This document shows positions 1-7,546 of a stretch of DNA of 64,000 bases, in pieces. Every line of letters starts with the position of its first letter. The first letter of the stretch is position 1. This DNA is from Streptomyces clavuligerus. GTDB lineage: Bacteria > Actinomycetota > Actinomycetes > Streptomycetales > Streptomycetaceae. Below the pieces are notes generated by a model, which was not told the DNA's origin, made no database searches, and saw only the letters and a program-made list of their open reading frames with translations. The position numbers were made by a program, and so were the translations under genes. The stretch is taken from contig NZ_CP027858.1 in assembly GCF_005519465.1 (NCBI RefSeq), positions 3,534,001-3,598,000 of the forward strand, given 5' to 3'.

Positions 1-315
1 CTCGCGAGGATGAGGGCGAGCTGCTCATGCCGGGGCCGGGATCGGAATTCTGGGATCACGTCCATTCACGTTACGGACCGGGCCGGGGCCCCGCCTCGGC
101 CGTTCGGCCGACCGATGTCCCGCTCGTCATTCGGCTGTCCGGCCGATCCGCCGGGGCCGTTCCCTCCGCGAGTCTGAGAACTCAGCGGACCCCGTCGCCC
201 CGTGCCGACGGCCGGCCCGCACTCACCTGCCTGTCTCTTCCGGGCTCCCTCTCAGTCCCTGCTCCTGTCCCGTTCCCCTGTCCGTGTCCCTGCCCATTCC
301 CGTGGTGAAGGCCCC
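1..315. other. upstream region without a supported gene
   Basis: No reading frame here is convincing. Bases about 231-300, just before the permease start, are strongly pyrimidine-rich. A GTGAAGG ribosome-binding sequence lies a few bases before the ATG at 316. The ATP-binding partner that usually accompanies an FtsX-type permease is not present in these bases and could lie off the left edge. Confidence 0.5.
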
Positions 316-2841
316 ATGATCCGCACTGCCCTGCGCTCCCTGCGCACCCACACGATCCGCTTTCTCCTGCCCGCCTTCGCTGTTGTGCTGGGCGTGGCCT
401 TCACCTCCGGTTCGCTGATCCACGCGGAGTCCGTGCGCGCCGACCTCCGCCAGGGGCTGCGGGGCGCGCAGCCCGACGCGTCCGTGGTGGTCCGCCCGGA
501 CCCGGGGGCGAGCCGTTCGGCGGAGCCCGCTCTGGACATCCGGCTCGCGGAGCGGCTGCGGGCGCTGCCGGGGGCGGCGGGTGTCCGGGGGGCGGCGGAG
601 GGGGTCGCGTTCGTGGTCGGCCCCGGTGGGGAGCTGGTCGGGGCGCGGGAGAAGACGACCGGGACCAACGCCGTACCCGGCCCGGACGGTGCGGACCCCC
701 GCCATCCGATGGTGACGGGCCGCGCCCCGCGCGCCCCGGGTGAGCTGGCCCTCGACCGCGCCACCGCCGTGTCCACCGGGTACGGAGCCGGCGACCGGGT
801 CCGGTTCGTCGTGGCCGGTGAGACACGGACCGGTGTGGTGACCGGTGTGTTCACCTCCGACGACCCCCGGCTGCTCTCCGGCGGTACGCTCACGCTCTTC
901 GACACCGCCTCCGCACGGCGCTGGTTCGCGCCCGCGCCCGACGCGTACACCGCACTCTCCCTCACCGCCCGCCCCGGGGTCCCGGACTCCGACCTCGCGG
1001 GGCAGGCAGCGGCGTTGCTCCCGGCGGGTCTTGAGGCCGTCGACCGGGCCACCCTCGACGCGGAGACCGAGGCCGAGGTCTCCGCCGCCCTGGAGAAGAT
1101 CACCGGGCTGCTGCTCTCCTTCGCCGCGGTGGTCCTGCTGACAGCCGGTTTTCTCGTGGCCAACGCGTTCACCATGCTCAGCGCCGCCCGTGCCCGGGAG
1201 CACGCCCTGCTGCGCGCGGTCGGGGCGACGCGCGGATACCTCACCCGACTGGTACTGACGGAGGCAGTGCTCGTGGGTGGTGCCGCCGCCCTGCTCGGGC
1301 ATCTGCTGGGGATGGCGGCGGCGGTGCCGCTCGACCGTTTCTTCGGGGCCGGTACCGGCGGCGGGCCGCGGCTCACGGGGCTCATGCCGCCATTGGTCTC
1401 TGTCGGGGTCGGCGTCGTGGTCGCCGTGGTGTCCGCGTATGTCCCCGCCCGCCGGGCCGCTTCCGTCTCCCCGGTGGCCGCGCTGCGCACCGGATTGCCG
1501 CAGCCGCCCGCCTCGCTGCGCCGCCGTTCGCTCGCGGGTGCGGCCGTGACGGTGCTGGGTGGTCTGCTGCTGGCCGCCGCGACGGACACGGCGGATCTGG
1601 GGCTGCTCACATGCGGCGGGGCGGTGCTGCTGCTGGGGCTGATCCTGCTCACCCCGCTGTGCGCGCTGGCGCTGGTCCGGTTGGTCCGTACGGTCGCGGG
1701 GCCCCGGCTCGGTGTCCGGGGCAGGCTCGCGGCCGAGAACATGTGCCGCAACCCCCGGCGTACGGCGGCCACGGCGGCGTCCCTGATGACCGGGCTCTCG
1801 CTGGTGGCGGCGGCCACGATGGGCGCGGCGGCGCTGCGGGCGACAGCCGACGCGGAGGCGCGGGCGGCGATGAGCGGAGATCTGCGGGTGGTCCCCGTCA
1901 CCTATGGGCGGATTGCCGACGGCACCGCGGAGCGGGTCGCGCGGGTGCCGGGGGTGGCCGCGGTCACCCCCCGGGTACCCGGGGAACTGGAACTGTCCGG
2001 CGGCGACTGGCTGTCGGTGACGGGTGTCGACCCGGCGGCGGTGGCGCGGGCGGCGGGTCTCACGGTCCACCGGGGGTCGCTGGACCGCCTGGGTGAGCGG
2101 GGTATCGCCGTGACGCGGACGGAGGCCCGGGAGCGGGGCTGGACGCTGGGTACCCGGGTGACCGGGGTGTTCGACGGGATGTCCAGGACCGCGGCGGGGA
2201 CACCCGGGCCGCAGACGCTGACGGTCGTCGCGCTCTACGACGGGCCGGAGGTCTTCTCCCCGGCCCTGGTGGCCTCGGCCGCGCTGACCGCGGCGGAGCC
2301 CGCCGAGATCGTGATCGCCGCCGGTCCCGGCTCCTCGGGCGGGGTGGCGGGGCTGCGTGAACGGATCGGCACGGCACTCGACAACCCGGCCCTGCTGGTG
2401 CAGGACCGCGCGGACGCCGGACGGGAGGCGGCCCGTCCCGTCGAACCCTTCCTGGACGTCGTCCATGCGCTGCTGAGTCTCGCGGTGCTGATCGGGGCCC
2501 TGGGGGTGGTCAACACGATGGCGATGGCGGTGAGGGAGCGGGTCCGTGAGATCGGTCTGCTGCGGGTCATCGGCTTCGACCGCAGGGGCGTCGCCTCGGT
2601 CGTCCGCCGTGAGTCGGTGCTGATATCGCTGCTCGGCACGGGACTCGGGGTCTTCGCGGGGACCCTGGTCGGCGCGGCGGCCGTCGTCGGTCAGGAGGGT
2701 GCGCCGCTGATCGTCCCTTGGGGGTGGCTGGCGCTGTGCTTCGTCGCCGCCACGGCCATCGGAGTCCTGGCCTCGCTCGGCCCGGCCCGGTGGGCGGCGC
2801 GGGTGCGGCTGCTGAGCGCGGTGCAGTCCGATGGGGAGTAG
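316..2841 (+). CDS. FtsX-type ABC transporter permease, duplicated
   Basis: This 841-aa membrane protein has the architecture of actinobacterial MacB/LolC-type permeases. An N-terminal membrane segment (about residues 12-35) is followed by an extracytoplasmic domain, then a first FtsX domain (about 260-385) with the typical ARAREHALLRAVGATRGYL motif. Central membrane helices (about 390-480) lead to a second extracytoplasmic domain and a second FtsX domain (about 705-840) containing MAVRERVREIGLLRVIGFDR. Such proteins couple a cytoplasmic ATPase to lipoprotein or small-molecule export or to cell-envelope signalling; the substrate cannot be read from sequence. The ATG at 316 is preferred over an upstream in-frame ATG at 202 because it has a GTGAAGG ribosome site and the extra N-terminus is low-complexity. 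Confidence 0.9.
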   Translation: MIRTALRSLRTHTIRFLLPAFAVVLGVAFTSGSLIHAESVRADLRQGLRGAQPDASVVVRPDPGASRSAEPALDIRLAERLRALPGAAGVRGAAEGVAFVVGPGGELVGAREKTTGTNAVPGPDGADPRHPMVTGRAPRAPGELALDRATAVSTGYGAGDRVRFVVAGETRTGVVTGVFTSDDPRLLSGGTLTLFDTASARRWFAPAPDAYTALSLTARPGVPDSDLAGQAAALLPAGLEAVDRATLDAETEAEVSAALEKITGLLLSFAAVVLLTAGFLVANAFTMLSAARAREHALLRAVGATRGYLTRLVLTEAVLVGGAAALLGHLLGMAAAVPLDRFFGAGTGGGPRLTGLMPPLVSVGVGVVVAVVSAYVPARRAASVSPVAALRTGLPQPPASLRRRSLAGAAVTVLGGLLLAAATDTADLGLLTCGGAVLLLGLILLTPLCALALVRLVRTVAGPRLGVRGRLAAENMCRNPRRTAATAASLMTGLSLVAAATMGAAALRATADAEARAAMSGDLRVVPVTYGRIADGTAERVARVPGVAAVTPRVPGELELSGGDWLSVTGVDPAAVARAAGLTVHRGSLDRLGERGIAVTRTEARERGWTLGTRVTGVFDGMSRTAAGTPGPQTLTVVALYDGPEVFSPALVASAALTAAEPAEIVIAAGPGSSGGVAGLRERIGTALDNPALLVQDRADAGREAARPVEPFLDVVHALLSLAVLIGALGVVNTMAMAVRERVREIGLLRVIGFDRRGVASVVRRESVLISLLGTGLGVFAGTLVGAAAVVGQEGAPLIVPWGWLALCFVAATAIGVLASLGPARWAARVRLLSAVQSDGE

Positions 2842-3163
2842 CGCGCGGGGCATGTCCGGTGCGGGCACGCGCGCCGGATGCGCACCGTGCCGGTGGTCCC
2901 GGGCGGGGGATCGCGCCCAGCGGGGTGAGACCGAGAGGGACGGCGGAGTCCGGTTCGGCGGTGTCGAGGACCGCGACCCGCTGCGGCTCGTCGGCGACCT
3001 GGATCGGGCCCATGGCGGTCTCGGCGGCCTTCTCGGTGCTCTTGCTCTTGCGCTTGGCCCTGGTGCCGCCGTCCTTGCCCATGGCGTCGCCGGAGCCGGA
3101 GCCAAAACCGGACTCGGAGTCGGAACGGCACGCGGGGAGGTTCGCCGGCGCACCTGCGAGCCG
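2842..3163. other. intergenic stretch with a possible minus-strand coding remnant
   Basis: These 322 bases separate the permease from the convergent lipoprotein gene. On the minus strand an open frame starts at an ATG at 3082. Its first 55 or so residues (beginning MGKDGGTRAKRKSKS) look like ordinary lysine-rich Streptomyces protein, but it then runs antisense into the permease and becomes arginine/proline-rich. It may be a small gene or a decayed fragment whose true end is lost. No ribosome site supports the ATG. Confidence 0.25.
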
Positions 3164-3727
3164 TCAGTAGCGGACCGCCGCTCCCACCTCCGCTGTGACG
3201 GCGCCCGTCAGCTTGCGGTTGCTGAGCGCGGTGGCCTGCCCGGATTTGCCGGCGGCCACATCCGAGATGTCGACGACGGAGGCGTCCAGCAGATTCCCCC
3301 CACTGTCCCGGAAGTTGATCTGCACGGCGAAGGATTTCGATGCGTCGGTGGTGTTGCGGGCGGTCACCTCCACGGAGGTGCGGCCGTCGCCCGCGGTCAC
3401 GGGCTTGCCCAGGGTCACCTCGCCCTTGGCGTTGACGCCGCCCTTGATCTCCTGGAGCTTCTTGTCCGCCGCCGCGGTCGCCGAGGCCACCGCCGACGCG
3501 GCCTGGGAGGCGGCACCGGTCACCTTCGCCCCGGCGGACTCCACCGCGCGGGACGCCTCGGCGACCGCGGACGAGGCGGCGGCTGTCACCTTGGCTCCGG
3601 CGGACGCGGCCTTGGAGGCCACCTCGGCGGGGCTGGTGCCCCCGTTGGAACAGCCCGCCGTGCCCACTCCGAGGGCCACCGCGAGACCGGCCGCGACCGT
3701 CCCCCGCTGCCACCACCGACCACTCAC
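3164..3727 (-). CDS. alanine-rich lipoprotein with C-terminal beta domain
   Basis: This predicted 187-aa lipoprotein starts at a GTG with an excellent AAGGAGG site eight bases upstream, so a longer frame from 3829 is rejected. The signal peptide ends in a lipobox (VGTAGC). Residues about 30-95 are a low-complexity helical stretch rich in Ala, Ser, Lys and Glu with recurring SAGAKVT and ASKA units, resembling amphipathic LEA/apolipoprotein-like repeats. The C-terminal about 90 residues (from VNAKGEVTLG) resemble the DUF4352/FxLYD-type Ig-like fold of secreted actinobacterial lipoproteins. It would sit on the outer face of the membrane. Its function is unknown. Confidence 0.75.
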   Translation of the reverse strand: MSGRWWQRGTVAAGLAVALGVGTAGCSNGGTSPAEVASKAASAGAKVTAAASSAVAEASRAVESAGAKVTGAASQAASAVASATAAADKKLQEIKGGVNAKGEVTLGKPVTAGDGRTSVEVTARNTTDASKSFAVQINFRDSGGNLLDASVVDISDVAAGKSGQATALSNRKLTGAVTAEVGAAVRY

Positions 3728-4088
3728 GTCCGCCGCCTCCTTCTTCCACACCCGTTTCGTCCCGCTGACCGTCAGCGATGCCGATGCCGGGACCCGCACG
3801 GGTATCGCTACCGCGACCGGTGCGGACACCGGAACCCCCAGTCAAGGAGCAGAGGCATGGCTTCGCATCCGCGGCTACGCCATCCGTGCCGCGTACCACC
3901 CCGGTGCGGACCGCAGGCGCGGGGGACGGGTGAGCCACCGTTACAGCGGCCCGGCCCCCGGGAAAGGAGCAGGCGCGCGGTGCCGGACGGGCCGACGGGG
4001 TGCTGTCGGACGGCGCGATGTTGCCTGGCGGGAGCGGCCCGGTGTGTGCGCGGGGCCGCGGTGCCGGACGCGAGAGGAGGACCGGCCG

Positions 4089-5036
4089 GTGAGGATCGAT
4101 GTCCACGCCCATGTCTGGACCGACGAGTACCTGGATCTGCTGGAGGGCTACGGGAAGACGGACACCGCCGTTCAGCGCGGGCTGGGCGCCGGGCTCGGCG
4201 ACCGGGAGATCGAGGCACGGTTCGAGCTGATGGACTCGGCGGGGGTGACCCATCAGGTGATCTCGGCGCCACCGCAGTCGCCGCACTTCGCCGACCCCGC
4301 GCAGGCGGTCCGGGCGGCACGGTTCGTCAACGACCAGTACGCCGAGGCCGTGCGGCGCTGGCCGGACCGCTTCCTCGCCTTCGGTTCGCTGCCCTTCCCG
4401 CACACCGACGCGGCCCTGGAGGAGCTGGCCCGGGTGCTGGACCAGCTCGGCATGGTGGGGGTCGCGACCACCACATCGGTCCTGGGGCGGTCGGCCGCCG
4501 ATCCGGCCTACGAGCCGGTCTTCGCGGAGCTGGACCGGCGGGAGGCGGTGCTCTATGTGCATCCGGCGGGGTGCGGCGCCGGTTCACCGCTGATCTCCGA
4601 GCACCGGCTGACCTGGTCGATCGGGGCACCCATCGAGGACACCGTCGCGATCATGCAGTTGATCCTCGCGGGCGTCCCCAGCCGCTACCCGGGGATGCGG
4701 ATCATCGCGTCGCACCTGGGTGGAGCCCTGCCGATGCTGGCACTGCGGGCGGACCACCAGGTGGGCTGGGAGGCACCGGACACCCCGGAGCTGCCGAGCG
4801 CCGCCGCCCGCCGGCTCTGGTACGACAGCGTGGGCCACGGCCACACCCCCGCGCTGCTGGCCGCCGTGGAGACGTTCGGCGCGGACCGGATCGTGCTCGG
4901 CACGGACTTCCCGTACGAGGACGGGGACCTGTTCCGTACGGCCGTCGCGTACATCGAGCACGCGGGGCTCCCCGGGGAGCAGATCCGGCAGATCTTGGAC
5001 CGCAACGCCGTGGATGTGCTGGGGCTGCGGCTGTGA
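4089..5036 (+). CDS. amidohydrolase-family metal enzyme (ACMSD-like)
   Basis: This 315-aa TIM-barrel amidohydrolase belongs to the amidohydrolase_2 group that includes 2-amino-3-carboxymuconate semialdehyde decarboxylase. The metal ligands are visible: HxH at residues 6 and 8 in VHAHVW, His158 (YVHPAG), His209 (ASHLGG) and Asp273 (GTDFPYED). The reaction could be hydrolysis or non-oxidative decarboxylation; the substrate is unknown. The GTG at 4089 has a GAGAGGAGG site, and the long upstream part of this frame is non-coding in character. The stop overlaps the GTG of the next gene (GTGA), so the two are translationally coupled and probably act on the same compound. Confidence 0.85.
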   Translation: MRIDVHAHVWTDEYLDLLEGYGKTDTAVQRGLGAGLGDREIEARFELMDSAGVTHQVISAPPQSPHFADPAQAVRAARFVNDQYAEAVRRWPDRFLAFGSLPFPHTDAALEELARVLDQLGMVGVATTTSVLGRSAADPAYEPVFAELDRREAVLYVHPAGCGAGSPLISEHRLTWSIGAPIEDTVAIMQLILAGVPSRYPGMRIIASHLGGALPMLALRADHQVGWEAPDTPELPSAAARRLWYDSVGHGHTPALLAAVETFGADRIVLGTDFPYEDGDLFRTAVAYIEHAGLPGEQIRQILDRNAVDVLGLRL

Positions 5037-5938
5037 GCGCACCCGGGGATGCCTTTCCGGAGCCGGAGGAGCTGAGGACCGTCGAGGTCAACGGGGTGTC
5101 GCTGACGTACCGGGAGATCGGGCGGGGCGAGCCGGTGGTCTTCGTCCACGGGGATCTGAGCGATCTGCGGACCTGGGAGCGGCAGCTCCCCGCCGTGGGA
5201 GCCGCGTACCGGGCCATCAGCTACAGCAGGCGGTACGCCCGTCCCAACGCGGACATCCTGCCCGGCACCCTCAACCCCATGGGGCCGCACGTCGGCGATC
5301 TGCTCGCCTTCCTCGACCGGGTGGGGGCGGCGCCCGCGCATCTGGTGGGGAACTCCTGGGGCGCGTTCATCTGTCTGCTGGCGGCGATGCGCCGCCCCGG
5401 CGCGGTACGGACTCTCGTCCTGGAGGAGCCCCCGGTGGTGCCGCTTTACCTCAGCGATCCGCCGCGCGTGGCCGAGCTGCGGCTGCTCGCGGGCCGTCCG
5501 GCCGTGCTGCTGGATCTGCTGCGGTTCCGGACGGGGACGGTGCTGCCCGCCGGACGGGCGTTCCGGGAGGGCCGGGACGACAAGGGGATGCGGATCTTCC
5601 TCCGCGGGGTGCTGGACGCGAAGGCGTACGCGGGGGTGGCGCGGGAGCGTGTTCCGCAGATGCGGGAGAACCTGTCGGCGCTGAAGGCGGGGCTGTTCCG
5701 GGCCGGGTTCCCGGCGGTGGACCCCGAGGAGGTGCGGGCGCTCCGCATCCCCGTGCTGCTGGCGACGGGGGTGCACAGTGCGCGGGTGCTGCACCGGTTG
5801 GTGGACCGGCTGGCGGAGTTGCTGCCGAACACGGAACGGGTGGACATCCTGCGGGCCTCGCATCTGATGCACGAGGAGAATCCGTCGGCGCTGAACGGGG
5901 CGGTGCTGGACTTCATCGGCCGCCACCGGGATGGCTGA
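5033..5938 (+). CDS. alpha/beta hydrolase coupled to the amidohydrolase
   Basis: This 301-aa alpha/beta-hydrolase-fold protein begins at a GTG overlapping the previous stop by 4 bp. An oxyanion-hole HG motif (VFVHGDLSD) and a nucleophile elbow GNSWG (Ser108) are present, and the catalytic His is likely in RASHLMHEEN near residue 283. The acidic residue usually found after strand six is not obvious because the sequence there reads TGVHSA, so the triad may be rearranged. No signal peptide is seen, so it is cytosolic. With the amidohydrolase it suggests a small catabolic or detoxification step, perhaps ring-cleavage-product or ester hydrolysis. The pairing is seen; the pathway is inferred. Confidence 0.85.
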   Translation: MSAPGDAFPEPEELRTVEVNGVSLTYREIGRGEPVVFVHGDLSDLRTWERQLPAVGAAYRAISYSRRYARPNADILPGTLNPMGPHVGDLLAFLDRVGAAPAHLVGNSWGAFICLLAAMRRPGAVRTLVLEEPPVVPLYLSDPPRVAELRLLAGRPAVLLDLLRFRTGTVLPAGRAFREGRDDKGMRIFLRGVLDAKAYAGVARERVPQMRENLSALKAGLFRAGFPAVDPEEVRALRIPVLLATGVHSARVLHRLVDRLAELLPNTERVDILRASHLMHEENPSALNGAVLDFIGRHRDG

Positions 5939-5965
5939 GACGCCGGGTGGCCGTGTGCGGTCCGG

Positions 5966-6080
5966 ACACGGCCACGGATACGGGCACCGTCACCGCCAAC
6001 GCCACGGGCACCGCCATGAGCATGAGCATGGGCACGGGCACCGCCACCGCCACGGGCACGGCCACGGGTCCGGGGCCGTG
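5966..6080. repeat. short-period GGGCACCGCCAC-like repeat downstream of the hydrolase
   Basis: The interval between the convergent hydrolase genes is dominated by degenerate 6- and 12-base units of the type CACGGG/CACCGC (for example GGGCACCGCCACGGGCAC). It is followed by a GC-rich dyad near 6066-6100. It is best explained as an intergenic microsatellite with a terminator-like end. Confidence 0.6.
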
Positions 6081-6116
6081 CGCGCCCCGGGCCCGTGGCC
6101 CGCTCCACCGTTCTCG

Positions 6117-7154
6117 TCAGTCCTGCGAACGGGCGGCGGCGCGGGTGCGCCTGCGTACGGTCAGGACCAGGGCGGTGCCCGCGAGCAGGGCCGCGCCCGC
6201 TGCGCTGCCGACGCCCGTGAGGGCCTGGGTCCGCGCTCCGGTCCGCGCCAGTTCGGCCCGTCCGGTGGTGCCGTCCGCGGCGTTCTGGAGGATCTCGGTC
6301 ACCTTGTCCGGGTGGGACATCATCGCCACATGCGAGGAGTTGACCTCGACGGTGTGCGACTTGGCCCGCTTCGCCTCGAAGCGTTCCAGGTCGGGCGCGA
6401 TGGCCTTGTCTTTCTTGGCGACGACGAACCAGGAGGGGATGTCCCGCCATGCGGCCTTGGTCGCCTTCTGCTCGAAGCACGCCGCCGCGATGGGCCGCTG
6501 TTCCACGGCCATCACCTTGGTCTCGGCCTCGGCCAGATCGGCGGCGAAGACGCTGTGGAACATGTCGTTCTTGATGTACAGGTCCTGCCCCTTGGTGGTG
6601 CCGTCGGTGTACTCGACGGGGCGCAGCGCGGGCTGGAGCTCGCTGCCAGTGAACTTCATGGAGAGCTGTCCCAGGGTCTCGCCCTTGTCCGGCATGAACG
6701 CGGAGACATAGACGAGGGCTTTGACGTTGGGGTTCCCGGCCGCCGCCTCGGTGATGACCGCGCCGCCGTAGGAGTGGCCCGCGAGCACGATGGGGCCCTC
6801 GATGCTCTTGAGCACGCTGGCGATATAGGCGCCGTCGCTGGTGAGGCCGCGCAGCGGGTTGGCGGGGGCGACCACGTTGAAGCCGCGGTGCTGGAGGCGT
6901 TCCACGACGGAGCTCCAGCCGGAGGCGTCGGCGAAGGCGCCGTGCACCAGGACGACGGTCGGCTTCATCCGGCCGGAGGGCGTGGCGGCCGGGGCGGCGG
7001 AAGCGAGGGCGGGACCGGTGGCGAGCGCCGTCGCGGTGAGGGCCAGGGCGGATATCCGGCAGGCGCGGGTCGCGCGGCCGGTGCGGGATATCCGGTGGTT
7101 CGGCGGCGGGGCCGGGGTGCGGTCGGAGGGCCGGGGGGACGACGGCACAGCCAT
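6117..7154 (-). CDS. secreted, probably sortase-anchored alpha/beta hydrolase
   Basis: This 345-aa alpha/beta hydrolase is of the type annotated as salicylate-esterase-like or AB_hydrolase_6. An Arg-rich N-terminus and hydrophobic stretch (residues about 24-55) form a signal peptide. The catalytic domain carries VLVHGAF, the elbow GHSYGG (Ser128) and a late His in SSHVAMM. The C-terminus holds LARTG, then a hydrophobic helix and a VRRRTRAAARSQD tail. That order matches the LAxTG signal used by class E sortases in Streptomyces, so the enzyme is likely linked to peptidoglycan. The substrate is unknown. It is convergent with the upstream hydrolase pair and divergent from the next large secreted protein. 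Confidence 0.85.
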   Translation of the reverse strand: MAVPSSPRPSDRTPAPPPNHRISRTGRATRACRISALALTATALATGPALASAAPAATPSGRMKPTVVLVHGAFADASGWSSVVERLQHRGFNVVAPANPLRGLTSDGAYIASVLKSIEGPIVLAGHSYGGAVITEAAAGNPNVKALVYVSAFMPDKGETLGQLSMKFTGSELQPALRPVEYTDGTTKGQDLYIKNDMFHSVFAADLAEAETKVMAVEQRPIAAACFEQKATKAAWRDIPSWFVVAKKDKAIAPDLERFEAKRAKSHTVEVNSSHVAMMSHPDKVTEILQNAADGTTGRAELARTGARTQALTGVGSAAGAALLAGTALVLTVRRRTRAAARSQD

Positions 7155-7546
7155 GGGTGTGCTCTTTTCTCACGGAGGGAGGCTGTCGCTCCTCAGAGTT
7201 GGTGAACGGGGCGCCCCGCGCGCGCCGCGCGGGGCGGAAGGGTGAAGCGGACGGGCGGATGGATGAAAAGTGCCCCCGGGGGTTCTGGGGGTGCTTGGGT
7301 CGGAGCGAGGCGAGGGGCCGGGGCACGGGGCGGACGGGGTACCCCCGGCGCACCCCCGGGCGGGGGTGCCGGACACCGGCGTATGGGTCCGATTTGTGGA
7401 ATTACCGAGGGTTCGTGAACAACCGGGCCAGAACATTCCGCATCTTCAGGAACAGCGGAAGGGCTCGACGCCCCTCGGCGGGCCGTCGTGCTGCGCGGTT
7501 CGCCCTGGGGAGGGCCGGGCACAGTGGGTCCAGGGAGGGTGGACGG
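7155..7546. promoter_or_regulatory. divergent intergenic region between two secreted hydrolases
   Basis: These 392 bases lie between two divergently transcribed genes and must hold both promoters. The part around 7380-7450 is locally AT-richer than its surroundings. I could not identify a convincing -35/-10 pair or an operator. Several frames stay open only because of high GC. Confidence 0.35.

Noticed and set aside
223..3153. Very long minus-strand open frame (976 codons) over the FtsX permease
   Set aside because: It is Arg/Pro-rich antisense shadow of a clear permease gene, caused by high GC.
2831..4080. Upstream extension of the alpha/beta hydrolase frame back to 2831
   Set aside because: It lies antisense to the lipoprotein gene and antiparallel to real coding; the GTGA coupling at 5033 gives the true start.
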